Notes: generated by a model not told the origin, from the letters alone. A stretch of DNA of 64,000 bases from Epiperipatus broadwayi (GCA_028023455.1 JAQFVV010006216.1:1055445-1119444); one strand, 5' to 3'; shown: positions 23,170 to 35,789, numbered from the stretch's first letter. Numbers and translations are program-made.

Positions 23170-24010
23170 TAAATTTAAATAAAGAGTAGGGAAATTGAGA
23201 AAGAAGAAAATATGGATTGCATTTAATAAGGTGTTCCACTTGGAATGCTTAAATAAGACTATTAAGGGGGTAAAAGATGTATGGTTGTGTAGATTATGTA
23301 TAAATGTAATAAGGGAGGTGAAAAAATCATTTCTAAGTGTAGATAATTTTAAAAAAAAGAAAAAGTGGAGGAATAAGAGATATGGATGATGAAATAAGTA
23401 GTGCAATGGAGATAGTTAGCAAAGAATAAGTAAGATAGAAGAAGTGGTAACAGATATAAAAGTATTAGACATGAAATGTGAGCAGATCAAGGAAGGCAGA
23501 AATAGATAAGAAAGTCCAGAAGGTGGAATAGAATGTTACAGAATATAAGAGTCTTAATAGAGGAATTGCTAGTTAGAGGGTGTGAAGATGTAATTTCAAG
23601 AGAAAATATAAATAGGTATTTAAGAGTATGTTTTACTGGAGCTAGAATTAGGGATATTATGATAAAGTAAAGAAACAAGAGAGTAGAGATGTTTATGTTA
23701 TGGTAGGGACAAATAATTTTTAGAGTCATTGGAGAGAGTAATATATGAGTATAAAAAATTGATTAGTAATTTCAATAAGATTATAGAAAAGTAGTAAAAA
23801 TTAGAATACTATTTAGATCCAACAATTGATATATGTTAGATATAGCATGTTTTATAAATAAGAGATTGAAAAAATTATGCAAGAGAAATAATGATATATT
23901 TGTGGATGTGTTGGATTTCTTTATTAGTAGGAGGGACTTATATAATGAAGATGGATTGCACTTAGCAAAACAAGAAAGTGAAGTATTAGGGAGTTTTGAT
24001 TTATAAAAAA
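23170..24010 (+). pseudogene. CR1/L2-type LINE ORF1 remnant with SGNH esterase domain
   Basis: ORF1 of some CR1/L2-group LINEs carries an SGNH (GDSL-like) hydrolase. The upstream part (23195-23389) is basic, with WLCRLC near its middle. The esterase part is visible across frames: CFTGARIRDIM near 23629-23661, VGTNNF near 23703-23720 (the GTND-type block), and a C-terminal block ending RRDLYNEDGLHLAKQ (to about 23970), where DGLH at 23950-23961 is the D-x-x-H catalytic pair of the family. In between are several stops and frameshifts. The endonuclease of the same element follows about 230 bases downstream on the same strand. The function in life is thought to be nucleic-acid or membrane related, but this copy is dead. 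Confidence 0.7.
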
Positions 24011-24239
24011 TATTGTAGTTTAGAAAACTTATAAAGGGGAATACGGTTTTAAATTACAGTATTATCAATAAGTAGGTTAAGAATGGTGGGATGTAAGAAG
24101 TAAACAAAGGGTAGCTCATTTAGATATAAATGTAGAAAGAAAATGGGTGTGTAAAACTAAGAGTAATGAGGCTAATTATCAAATGTAATAGAGAAGAAAG
24201 AATTAAAAAGAATTTATCAAAGGTAGTAAGAAGTTGTTA

Positions 24240-24760
24240 AATTGGATATATGAATATGCAAGGTGGTATAAGATCAGAAAAGTGGCTGGAATTAAACAAA
24301 GAAGTTTAAAATGTAAGGATTTGAGGCATTAGCAGTAAAGGAAACATATCTAAGAAAAGAAATACCTATATTGGAATATTTTGTATAGCAGGTTATAAAT
24401 AGACAAAGTAAAAAAGAAAAGGGTGGTGATATGGGGATTATGTCAAAAAAAATATTTAAATACTGTAAAGTTGCAAAAAGATTTATATTTTGAGATCAGA
24501 ATAGGAAGACAAGAATGGATGGTGACTATGGTATGGCCACTGGAGACAGTCAAACTATAATGGAATGGAATAGTGTATCAAAAAAGGGGGAGAAAATAAT
24601 GGTTATAGAGGATATGAATGGACATACTGAAGAAATTGATGATGTGGATAACAAGAATGGACAGCTTTTGAAAAGTTTTGTCAGAGAATGAATTTTAGGA
24701 TTTGAAATTTATCAAATATTTATGAGGAGCAATACTAGAAATAATATATTACATTTTTTA
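24240..24760 (+). pseudogene. CR1/L2-type LINE endonuclease remnant (APE family)
   Basis: APE-type endonucleases nick target DNA to start LINE insertion. Readable blocks in order: YMNMQGG (Asn and Gln-Gly of the first motif, near 24247-24267), a VKETYL block near 24337-24354 (catalytic Glu), a GG.MGIM block near 24424-24442, and VIEDMNGHTEEID near 24602-24640, with the D-x-N-x-H of the family (Asp 24611, Asn 24617). A stop follows at about 24690 and the match fades by about 24760, where the minus-strand Gypsy relic begins. The reverse transcriptase that should follow is absent from the window. It lies directly downstream of the esterase ORF1, so both belong to one element. Confidence 0.72.
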
Positions 24761-24845
24761 TATCTTTGGCTTGGAACAAGTTGGGTATAGCAATGATGAG
24801 ATTATTCAGATTGTCCTAAATATGGCTTTAAGATGTGGGCCTTAT

Positions 24846-25700
24846 ACACATACCTAATCTCTTCTTCTATGTTTATCCAGAACACATTTGGGCCTGATTG
24901 TTTCACAATGGTCCTTTATATGAGTGGTAAAACTTATGGTACTTGTTTTCCTGTTGTTTATGTGAATGAAAAGTCTTTATAAAGACCTTGCCTCCCAATT
25001 TATAGTTCTTTAATCATCCCTACCCATGAGCCATTCATATGCCATTTGTCTGATCTTTTCTATGTCTCTTTTCATATGTGCAACTGTGGGTTAGTATTTT
25101 ATTAATAGTGTAGATGTAGGTTGATTAAAGTGTAGTCTAATGAGTGTGAATCCAGTTGATTCATTTACACTTCAGTTGATGTAACTGACTACAAGTTCTG
25201 TTCCTTTATCTACCCCCATGCTCATCCTCTAGGTAACTCCTAAACAAATGTCCTTGCTCCTACATTATACATTTGCAATGGTTTGACTGTGGATTCCTAA
25301 TGGATATGAGCACATATTTTATTTGAAATTTTTCCATTTTTTTAATTCTTTGGATAGAAAGTTGTACTATGATATGTTTAAGATGGTTCTAGGTTTTTCT
25401 ATCACCATGAATTGGATAATGTCTAATACTTTAATCATATGTTTAGTATTAGCTTGAGGTATTGTGTGAGAAGAAACATACTTGGGAAAAGAGAACATAT
25501 GCAACTAGCAAATAGTTTTGTTTGTTGAATGGGAGGTAATGACCCATAATAATTGATCACTAGGATGTCATTCAATCTCTCTGATATAATTTCTTTCATA
25601 GTGTTATTGTGATTTTGGTCCACTGGTTTGGCTTGCAATCACACCAGATTCCCAAGATGTCTCAGTACATTTTTGATCAGTAGATCTTTTGATGCATGCA
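24846..25700 (-). pseudogene. Ty3/Gypsy integrase remnant (minus strand)
   Basis: Read from high to low coordinate. Zinc-finger end: a block with LLIKNVLRHLG and LQAKPVDQN sits near 25610-25700, where HHCC fingers have their final cysteines. The core starts LNDILVINYYGSLPP (about 25520-25565), which carries the first catalytic Asp position (D-x-L-V-I-x-Y-Y-G). A block with ISIRNPQSN follows near 25290, which matches the region before the catalytic Glu, then NESTGFT near 25150, the usual HSTTGFTP word. The C-terminal GPY/F module is visible as KLGGKVFIKTF and YKGP, then GPNVFWIN (to about 24870). At least five frame breaks occur. Protease and gag lie upstream on the same strand; reverse transcriptase does not. 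Confidence 0.78.
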
Positions 25701-25832
25701 AAACTTTCTCTTCTTTTAAAATTTTAATGATTGAAATTAAGATCTGGGTCTTTAGACTGCACTTTGGGATGGTTCCCTAAATCATTCTCTACATTATTAC
25801 CCACCATTAGATTTACATTAGCAATTTAGGCA

Positions 25833-26250
25833 TTATCTCAGAAGCATATTCATCACCAAGATTTCATCATTTACCCTGACTGTCTTATCAGAGAAATCAA
25901 TAGTACAATTGTTCATGTGTAGAAAGTCTGCCCCTAAGATGATCTCATGTATAAGGCCATTCAATATGAAAAACACGTGATAGAGAATTGTTTGGTCAAT
26001 TTTTATTTGAACCCATATCTGCTTTTGTGCTAATTTAGCCTTGCTATTGTTAGCCATGATAACCTGAATCAATTTCATTGGAAGTTTTGATCATGGGGTT
26101 TTTAGTCAGAAATTCATGATAGAATGTATCTGATTCCACTGATATCTGGCTACCAGAGTCAAACAAGGCATTAAATAGAAAATCCTCAAACTCTTTATCA
26201 TGGGCAACTTTATAATGTGAAATTAGGTGCTTTGTCTTCCCATGAACATT
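25833..26250 (-). pseudogene. Ty3/Gypsy aspartic protease remnant (minus strand)
   Basis: The first half contains FNALFDSGSQIS, with the active-site D-S-G codons at 26152-26160, so the catalytic triad word is preserved. After a frame change the second half is open from 26078 to 25833 and contains EIILGADFLHMNNCTIDFSD, the C-terminal flap-to-end pattern of Gypsy proteases (ILGxDFL followed by an IDF strand). It lies between the gag remnant and the integrase remnant. Only about 130 bases separate its end from the integrase zinc-finger end, far too little for reverse transcriptase and RNase H, which are therefore deleted in this copy. Confidence 0.8.
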
Positions 26251-28169
26251 AAATTAGTAAAGGCTCAGATTATGGTTTGATGTGTGGCTTGTTTTGTGTT
26301 CCTCATTGTCCTTTTGGTTTCTTGAGATGAACATTGCATCAAGTACCATTCTAGTTTTGATTCTGTTAGAGTTAAGGTGCATAGTTGCTGAATCCTGGCT
26401 TTGGAGCATTTGGGATATTGGGAGTGTTTGTTCTAGTTTTACCATTGTTGATTTGGTTTTTGTTAATGGTGGCTTCTACTTTCCTTTTTCAGGAGCCCTA
26501 GTGGATACATTGGTAGTGTTCAAGTCAATACTATTCAATAATTCAGCCACTTGTTTAATGTTTTTAAAATTTGTAAACAAAAGTGATTATTCAATTCTAA
26601 GGGGTCAGTTTCTCTTAATGATTTTAATTATTTCACTCTCACTCAGGTGATATGTATTTAACATTTTCAGTTAGTGACCTGATGACAAACAAATTTGGTT
26701 AACCTTTCCCCTGGCACCAGTCAGTATTTTTCTTGGAATTGTTTGCAGAGCAGGGCTTCTCATCAAAAATGGAGGGATTTGAAATAATGATTACCACCAC
26801 ATTAATGCATCTCCTTGAAGGTGGCTGTAAGTGATGATTAACTTTTCCCCTTTCAACAAATTGTAGTTTGTGGAGAAGTATAGGTTAAGACTCCTAAGAT
26901 GTTCTATGTGGGCTTCATTAGATCTTGAGTCTCACAAATTGTTTGAACACATATGTTGCATGGCTATGCACTCTTTTTACATCTGTGAATTTTATCTGTG
27001 GGGTTAATATCTGGGTATCTGGGTTGGTTTGACATTTATTTGAGATTATCCCTACCAAATTAAAATTGAGATGATATTCTTATTATGTCAGAATTTCCTG
27101 ATATGGGAGAGGGGATTCCATATGGGGTCACTCATCCTTTTAAAATCCTTGATGGCAATCTCTAAGTTGTTCCCTGCATCATTCTCCCTCTCCTTATTGT
27201 TCTGGGTCCTCTGGTCCATCTCATTCTGCCACATCCCAATGCTTGTATCAGCTGGGAATATATAAGTGTAAATATTTGGCTAATGGCCTCATCCATATGG
27301 CCAATTTGATTACATGACTCATTTGCATCTTCCATCACTCTCTCTCTCAAGTTGTTTTGTCTAGGGTTGATTCTGTTTTAGTTGAGGTCAGTTTGTCTTC
27401 CAGATGCTTTAAATTTTGGCCTATGATTTCTAAAGTTTTATCATGCTTCTCTCTCTAAATATTTTGCTATGTGCAGAGTTGGTCCATTTCATGTGGATAT
27501 CCTGGAATGTGCTTTGCACTTTGACTTGGTGCTTTTTTTGTCCACATGTACCTCATTCCTAAACATTTCATAGTTTTAATACATCTCTTCTTGTTTATAT
27601 TTCAGTTGATTAGCAATGCTATATTTGAATTCCTCAAAGCATTGTTGGCAACATGCATTCTTCTCATCTATTTCTCTTTTCATTTCCTCCACTGCTTGCT
27701 TCAGTTCAGTATTGTCCCTCTAGACATTACTTAGATTTATGGGCAGTTGTTCTTCATCAGCAGATAGTCTAGTTTCTACATCTTTTATTTCCATTTTCAG
27801 ATCTGCCTGCATATTATTCATGTTCTCTTTTATTTTTTCCTCTGCACTGTCTACTTTTGCTTTTGTACTGCTTATATTATTGTTCATTTCTTCTTTCATA
27901 CTAACAATCTTTGTCATAATTGCTTGGAACATTCATTCCATTGCCAACTCACTTTCTGTAGCCTGTACTACTGCAGTTTTGGCTGCCTGAGCCATATCAT
28001 TTTCAGATGTTTTTCGAGTTTCAGGTGTTGCTTAACCTGTGATGTGTCCCTGTGGTTGATTACTAATCCCAATCATGGACATCTCAGGTAACTAAATATG
28101 TAAAGATCCTTCTCCAATGTTAACAGCAGCCTCTTCAATTTCACTATTGTTAAAACATTTCACATCCAT
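26251..28169 (-). pseudogene. Ty3/Gypsy gag remnant (minus strand)
   Basis: Gag opens at ATG 28169-28167 (MDVKCFNNSEIEEAAVNIG), soon broken by a stop. A long coiled-coil-like segment follows, open from 27932 to 27720, rich in Lys, Glu and Asn with heptad-like spacing (KEEMNNNISSTKAKVDSAEE). The capsid region is marked by HLQGDALMWW near 26793-26825, a conserved Gag pattern. A Lys/Ser/Thr-rich, Gln-rich tail runs to about 26254. I did not find a clean CCHC knuckle. The plus-strand frames over this region are shadows. The primer-binding region lies about 450 bases upstream of the start codon. Confidence 0.7.
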
Positions 28170-28599
28170 GCTTAATAATTGTTGCCCACTCCTAGTTATT
28201 GTTAAATTTTCATTTGACAGTCAATTATAAAGTTACTTCTTTTATTGAAATATAAATGGATACATGCCATAGAGCTTTTATGCCACTCCTTGCCATTTGT
28301 GCTTATATTCAACTTCCTTTGGTTTTTGGCTTTTAATATCTAATCTTTAGCCTATTTCTTTTACTTGCATAACTAATCTAGTTTATTAGTTCATTCTTTT
28401 TATTTAATTTGCATTCCATGCTTCATACATGATCTCCTTTTGATGCATTTATTTGGAACTGATTTGAATCCAAGAGGTTTATTCTTTGTGGTTGGGTGTA
28501 TCAATTGTTTGTTACACACATAAGTTTATCATGATGTCATTCTATGGAAATTTGACAAAAGAATAAGTTTTTTAAAAAAAATGTAAGCTGCACTTTGCT

Positions 28600-28698
28600 G
28601 GAAATTTCCAGTTTCGAGCCCCTAAAGTTAGGATGCCATATGTAATGGGTCAAATGATATATAGGTGTGTGATCATACCCAACATGTTGGGTGCCAGA
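28600..28698 (-). other. Doubled primer-binding region of the minus-strand Gypsy element
   Basis: On the minus strand an LTR end CCTATTACA (last base 28699) is followed by TC and then TGGCACCCAACATGTTGG (28696-28679). About 40 bases on, a second LTR-like end ACCCATTACA (last base 28641) is followed by TA and TGGCATCCTAACTTTAGGGG (28638-28619), then CTCGAA. Both resemble the complement of a tRNA-Lys 3' end, which in many retroelements reads TGGCGCCCAACGTGGGGC followed by CTCGAA. The first keeps the CACCCAAC word best and the second keeps the GGGGCTCGAA part. A duplication of the LTR-PBS junction explains both. Confidence 0.6.
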
Positions 28699-31129
28699 TG
28701 TAATAGGCTGGATGATACCGCGAGAGAGGGGAGAGATCATCATACTACAGTTGGATTTAAAGTCTTCTGGTAGGATGATGTCAATAATGCAATGAAATAC
28801 CTAATCCATGATTGTGTCCACCTCCTATGGGCTAACTCTATACTTAGTCATTAAATCTAGATACAATTTGAGCTAGTTCATTGTGCCTCATCCCCTTTTT
28901 GGCTTTGTTATGTCTTGATATTCAAATTCAGGGAGATATTTGCCTTCGACTCTCTTCAGGGATGAACCTATATAAGTTATCAACTGCTGCACTTCTATAT
29001 AGGTTACAACTGGCTTAAATATTCACCTAAGCATCTTTCATAACTATTATATAAGAATGAGGTATGTGTGTGCATATACTCCATGCTACAAGTTGATTGG
29101 TGAATGCAAGATGGTTTTCTACATTAGAGACCAATTTGTTAGAATGAATTCTATAACATTTATTGAATAGCCAAAAAGTAAAATTAAAATAATTTTAACA
29201 ATATTAAATGGTATAATCATCTGTGCTAAGAATGGATCTCTACCATATTAATAATTGAATATATTTATGATTCAAAACCTTGACCCAATGGTAAAATTTC
29301 ATGATATGATACTAATTAATTATAAAGCATAAAGATAATAAAACAAAAAATTAAAAAAATGACTGTTAAGCTAACTAGCAAAATTAAGTCTTCCATTATT
29401 ATATTTGCAGTTGAATTGTCATTCACTTCAGATTAATGGTGTTTGATCTTCTTGGGCCCCTTCATTTATCTCGTATAAATCCCTACTATTTATAAAAATG
29501 AGCATCTACACAAGAAGATGTCATTTACACTAGAAAAACAAACATATAATGGTTATTAATTAACATCAAACAAATCATGTAAACTTTGTCCTGTAATAAG
29601 TGTGTACATTTAGTATGGAATAATGTTAAAAATCTTACCTTTATCTTATATTGTGATGATTAATGTCAAATCACTACAGAAGGAAAGTTGATCTAAACTT
29701 TGTTAAAAAATTTAGCTAAACTTAATCATCCCCCTTCTTTTCTACTTTGCCTAATAATAGACTCTTCCAAATATAAACTACAAATGATCATGCTTCCCAA
29801 GTATGAAAATAAAAAAATGACAATAAACAAATATATATATATGTTAAGAAAATCAAAATTTAATTAAATCTTGATTAATGTTCATGAGTTCAGCAACAAT
29901 GTCCTTCATATATAAAGTCTATTCTTCCCAGATCATTCTCAGGTAAAATATTCATCACTCATTTTCCTTTCTCTGTAATGCACTTGAAATAATATTGCAG
30001 TGATCCCCTCCATCAATCTTTCCCTCAATCTATATGTAGATATCTCATGTTGGACAACATGTATTCCTTCAGGCATTATAAGAGTAGATGAATGAAGTCA
30101 TCATGTGGTCATGATCAAAATAATGGTGGTCAGTTTCTATGGCACCAGGATCTTAACCTGAATATATTGCACAGTGACTTATTTATAAGGTAATGAAATT
30201 TTATCTAATTGCAGTTTGGCATTTAATGATTTTTTATATGCAAAAAGAAATTACTTTATTATTTTCTTTAGCTGCTAGTGATGCTTTGTTCCCTTTGTGT
30301 TCATGCTCAAATAATATCATTCTTTTTTTTCAATATCAGTTTAAAAACAATTTTTTTATTTTGTTAAGCTGCACAAATCTTTGTCCTCTCTTACTTCAAT
30401 CATCAATTTTAATTTTTTATAGTCTTCTGCTAATAAATTTATATGGAAAAACCAATATTTTCAAAGTTGGTATCCATTTTCTTTAGCATTCAAAACTGTG
30501 CTCTTCTGATGTTGACTTTCTATTGTGGATGCATTAAAGAATATTTTTTACTTTTTAAAAAACCCCAGATATAAGCTGGATTTGTTTTTATACTAAACAT
30601 AGTTTACAGAACTTGGTATAGTAAAATTTTCATTTCCTTCTACACTGATGTAGTTACCTGTTATTGCATATCAACCCAGTAATAATTAATTTAAAGAATT
30701 ACGTAATGAAATTCTAATTTCAATTTCCACACTTTGTTGCCTAGTGATTAACTTAACATTAAGTCATCACTATGCTTGGTTAGTCTCTGTCCACACTATT
30801 ATACTATTTAATTAGTGATGTGCAGTACACTGCCTATTAGTTTATTATTAGTATACATATATATTTAGAGGATTTTCTTTTTTTAAAAGTGTTTAATTTT
30901 GTTTTCATTCATTAGATGGAATTTTTTTTTTTTGTTATATAAAGAAAAATTAGTTTATTGACATTTATTATTATATATATTTAATAAAGTAAATATTTAT
31001 CGTATATATATAACTATTCTAAAAAATAATAATAATAAATAGCATGTATTCAATAAATTATTGGTTAAGCATAAGTTTTGAATGGACTCGATTTGGTGAT
31101 ATTTGGTGGGATTGTAAGCTACCCTTACA
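28699..31129 (-). mobile_element. Long 5' LTR of the minus-strand Gypsy element
   Basis: The inferred LTR begins TGTAAGGGTAGCTTACAATC at 31129 (reading the minus strand) and ends CCAGCCTATTACA at 28699, about 2.4 kb, with TGTAA/TTACA-type ends. The start matches the start of the insertion at 48502 (TGTAAGGGTCACTTACAAT). The last ~100 bases match the end of that insertion, sharing CCTAC, AAGAC, TAGT, GATG, CCCCTCTCTC and ATTACA in order. The middle contains no gene that I recognise and may hold other insertions. No matching 3' LTR was found after the integrase remnant near 24.8 kb, so the 3' end of this element is lost. Confidence 0.55.
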
Positions 31130-32239
31130 ACTACTTTATTTGCATATGTGCAATTGCTTTCACATATTTTTAAAATACTTCAGTTTAAACTATTCTTTTT
31201 ATTTTTAAATCAATGTATGTTTGAGTTAAGCTTTATTTCCTAGATGTTCATTAAAATTATTTACTTTTAGTACAAACATATTTGCTAGATCACATCCAGT
31301 TATCTTTGAAATCACAGGTGACGTTAGCTGTCTGTGCAGAATAAAAAAAATATTAATGATAAATTTTGCAATGCCTTTTATTTTTTAATAATTGGTAAAA
31401 ATTTTAAAAATAAAATATATTGGACATTTCAATCTGTATTCCTGATAGAGTTAATTTTACTCTTTCTTTAAATAACAAAATATACTAAACTTAATACTAA
31501 AATTCCAACAAAATAAAATTCCAAGAATGTTTAGTTTCAGAGATAAAAATAATTGTATTTAAATGTAAAATTACATCGCTATCTTGATCTTTATTGTTTT
31601 AGTGAAATAAGAAACTTTTGCAAAGTATCTTTACAATTTCAAAAAACATCAGTTTTAAAAGTACATACCAATCTTTTTTAAAACGATTATAAGAATCGAA
31701 TATTTTAAAAAATAATGAACTAGTATAAAAATATTTAATACACTGAAGTCAATATATTTAATGGCAGATATTTGATCATTTAAAAGAATATTTAATAGTT
31801 AAAAGTAATAGACATTTGTTTCACATATCACATATTTCCTAAGCAAGTGCTATACATAGGAAAAACAATCTTTAAATAAACCATCTTAAAAACCTCTAAC
31901 AATCTTTCATAAAAAAACTGTGAATAAGAAAATACTCACGAGTTTTCCCGATTGTTGGATGATAACGGATTGAGCATATTACCATTCTTGTTTTATATTT
32001 TAGCCAAAAATAGTTCGGCATCTTTATTAATTAATGTTAGATAGTTATCTGAGATGACATCATACCCTGCCTGTCTAAAAAAATCCTAAGCATGATTGAT
32101 AAATTCATATTTACATTATTCAAATTCTAAAAAATATTAGTTAAATATTATTTCTTTGCACTATATATTAGGTTATTATAAATATTGCTTTATTTAAAGC
32201 GTAAATGAGTGTGTGTGTGTACAGATGTAGAAAAATTAA
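31130..32239. other. AT-rich sequence, no gene recognised
   Basis: Nothing supported here. Confidence 0.4.
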
Positions 32240-32546
32240 TATTGCTAGAATGCTCCAAAACAAAAATAATAATTATATGTGGAAAAAAATCGTAACTGCA
32301 AAAAGCAACAGACAAGTTTGCATAATAATAAAAGTTTTAGTTTATGCAAATTATAAAGCTAATAAAAAGTCTGCAGAGAAAGAATAAAAAGGAAAAAAAT
32401 ATAATAAACAGTGCAAAATTGGTGTATTGAGCACTGAGTTTGTTTTGTTCTGTGGTCAGTTCGAATGTTCTGAAAGTTAATAAAGAAGAGCTCTAGTCAA
32501 GAATCTAATTCTATCTAAAAATAATGTGTGTTGGCAAAAGTTAAAG

Positions 32547-32589
<43 letters not shown>

Positions 32590-33245
32590 ATTGAATATAT
32601 ATATGTATATGTACAATATATATACAGAAATATGAACTGCTATGTGATCTAAGAGATCCTGTTTTTAACTAACAAATAGCAAGTTGAATTACTAATCTCT
32701 ATTCATATCTCTTGGCACTGTTACTTTTACAAAAGAGCTCTGAATAAACTCGAAAATAATTCCATATTTTTAGAACACCAAAAGTCTATCAGCTATATAT
32801 TTGAACCATTTTCTGCTTTCATCACATGCATAGAATGCCACAACTATAAACAAAAAATCAAAAAAGCACAGCTTCTAACTAACAATAACTACTTCAAAAA
32901 CTAGAAGGAAACATGCTTCTCTCTCAAAATGTGGATTTTCTAATCGACTTTGCATATATTTAAATATTTGTTGCATACATTTTCTATTATTCTTACACAA
33001 CCCACTTGCTATGATTATGAAAAAATAAAACTTCTTGAAAGAGCTCAGCAATTAATATTACAATTGGTACTTAGCATCACCATGGCCTACATTTTAGCGC
33101 ATTTAGACATAATAACACAATTATTATATTCAGAGTAAAATAACCTTTTGAATTTATTATTGAACTCTGTGTTGTTTTAATAAATAATCAAAATTAACCA
33201 GCTACCAACTGACTAGTTAGCCCTGGATATATTAAATATCAATAT
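32240..33245 (+). mobile_element. Second copy of the 6.4-kb LTR family, probably a solo LTR
   Basis: It begins with ATTGCTAGAATGCTCC and follows the LTR at 6436-7080 through TTTTGTTCTGTGG, GAACTGCTATGTGATCTA, CAAATAGCAAGTTG and CCCTGGATATATTA. Compared with that copy it carries two extra blocks. One is a (CA)n(TA)n run at about 32547-32589. The other is about 400 bases at roughly 32710-33120, which includes an unassigned 62-codon open frame (32950-33138). No gag or pol remnant lies next to it, which suggests a solo LTR that later received an insertion. Confidence 0.65.
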
Positions 33246-34496
33246 TGATTGGAAAACAAACATATAACTGTTGTTAGTTAAAAATCAAAGTGAGTTCCAT
33301 GTAAATCAGACTAACTTCATTGTGATGACTATAAAGAAAACAATGCAAGTAATATCTAAGGGAAACATTACTATTAGTGAAATGATAGTCAAACAGTTAC
33401 GGTAATTTCCAGGTTGTTTTATTATTTATATATTATAAATGTGTTCTCAGAAAAAGAACGATGTTCATTATTATCATATACCAATAATGTATTAAATTTA
33501 ATTCACTTTAATAAAGGAAATAATTTTTAAGGGAATAAATTATGAGTACAATATTTAAAAAATGAAATATTACTAATATTTAATAAAAAATAGATATTAA
33601 AATTCTTGCAACTTAGAATATTTTAAATTCCTAATGCGTTAAGATATTTTTAAATTTTATTCTAATCTCAGTACATCTTTCACCGTAGCACAATCATATC
33701 TCACTATTCATCAGCCAAAAATCAGCTCAACCTCTCTCATTCTGGATGCATTTTTTTAAACACCTAGTTCACTTTTTTCAAGTGAATAAGTTATACATAG
33801 CTCTTATTATAATTTTATCTTTTGGTTTCATTTCTTATTTAGGATTTTCATTTCAACGCAAGTGTTAAACTTTCTGAATTCACAACTTTGTTACAAATTA
33901 CTTTATAGAATTATATTAACGATAATTACTGATCATTCATTAAACTAGAGATTATCTGTAGCCCATATATATTATTTTTCATCATTGTTATATATTTTAA
34001 TAATGGCAAAACTATTTTTCTGCTTCCTAATATATAAGCATCAAGATCTTTTAATTTATATTTATATATACTCAATTCTCATTCAATGTATTATAAATAC
34101 ATGGATTAATTAAAATCAACATATAAACCTTAATGATATAATTATATACTCTGAAACAGCTGAGACATCTGCTTTCAGCATACCTGAATAAAAATTGATT
34201 AGGTCATTAATTATAACTTTCAAACTGTTTTTGTTTTGTTTTTTTGCGAAAGCCTCACTACCAACCCATTTTAAATAAATAGTGGAAAATAAATTACCAA
34301 GTTTGCTGATTTCTGAATGGAGAGATTTTGAGCAATGTTTCATTCATGTTTTATATTTCACTCAAAAATAGATAGATCATTAATTTTCTTATTTTTTTTT
34401 TACATTATTATACCAACAGAATTTATAATAATGTAAATATCTAACTCAAATATTCAGTATTATTTATTAACTGCTCTGTCTTACTTAGTTTACTTC
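33246..34496. other. AT-rich sequence, no gene recognised
   Basis: Nothing supported here. A 75-codon minus-strand open frame at 34116-34343 has no recognisable domain. Confidence 0.4.
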
Positions 34497-34580
34497 AGTG
34501 GCAAAGTAATGGAATCTAGAGTCCAACATCATAAATAGTGGCTCAACTCTCAATTTCTTGTGTTCAAATTTCTTATAAAC
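34497..34580 (+). mobile_element. Possible degenerate tRNA-derived SINE head
   Basis: CAGTGGCAAAGTAATGGAAT resembles an RNA polymerase III A box, and TTGTGTTCAAATTTC about 55 bases on resembles a B box. The spacing is acceptable for a tRNA-derived SINE with an extra arm. It does not clearly match the other SINE family in this window, and no target duplication was identified. Low confidence. Confidence 0.25.
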
Positions 34581-35789
34581 TCCTTAGCTACAAATCATTT
34601 GATTACGTTTTATATATTATTTAACCTTTGCTGTATTATAAACTCATATTTTTTTAATAATTGCTCCAATACTCATAATTCCTCTTGCTATGATTATAGT
34701 CTTATACTTCTACAAAGAGGTTCTAAATAGGCAAGTAAACAAAAGTTGTTTTATATGTGATATATGAAAGTTTCAGTCAGTTTTTTTCCAAATATATATT
34801 ATTAACATTAATAGCTGTACGTTGATAATCAGAATTCACAATACTTGTTATACCAATTGTTTTTGTTATATATAATCTGACAGCTTTTTTATGTTACTGT
34901 ATGTATAATTGACATTTCTATACGTAATTTATTTTGCATTGTGTTAATTATAAATTTATAATAAATAATATAGAGTAATTAAAATGTAATTAACTTTCTA
35001 GAAGTTAATTTAAAAACTCAATTTTATTCCAATATATTAACAAAAGCCATTTAAAATTAAATGCTAACTGACTTTTATTCTTAAATGTCTTTTGAATTAA
35101 ACTATTAGAACAGATTTTTAAAAAAACAGTCTGCAGAATTAAGATAAGATGTTACAATACAATAATATAAACTGGGATAAAAATCAAATATAATTTAAAT
35201 ATTTCTTTCATAAAATTATTCCCAATATTTAAGATAAATAATAGGCATTATTATATTTTTACTTTTAAAAAATACTATTGCCTTTTTCTTAAAAAAAAAT
35301 ATAAATACTTATCACATTAACTATACTTGAAGATGTATGAATTTACAAGTCAAGATAGTTATAACTAATAAATGTGTATTTAAAGATCTAGAGCTTAGAT
35401 ATAATTATATGGAGTCTTATTTCATAAAAGTTCATTTATAGAAATATTTTATGTAGTTATCTCATAAATGTAATCATTAAACAAATTTGACAGGAGGCAA
35501 AACTCCCAGATTCTACAGATTTTCAATGTGATTTGTAATATGTGACTAGAACACATAAATGATACTATTCAATTTTTAATTAAAAATTTTGAAACTGATT
35601 TTATACATAAAGGCAACATCCAAATAAACTCTCAGACTCATATCAGCCTAATTAAAAATCAATGAGTACAATGGAAATAAAAATAATACTACCACTTTTA
35701 TTCAAATATTGAATGCAAGCCTATAGAGGTATAAAAATTGTGAAATTATAATCTTTAGTAACATTTTACTTGATATCAATAACTGCAAG
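34581..35789. other. AT-rich sequence, no gene recognised
   Basis: Nothing supported here. Confidence 0.4.

Noticed and set aside
24100-24780. 3' LTR of the minus-strand Gypsy element
   Set aside because: No TGTAAGGG...ATTACA block was found after the integrase remnant; LINE endonuclease sequence occupies the place.
26282-28000. Several plus-strand open frames of 60-120 codons between 26.3 and 28.0 kb
   Set aside because: They are antisense shadows of the minus-strand Gypsy gag remnant, whose peptide features (coiled coil, HLQGDALMWW) are the meaningful reading.
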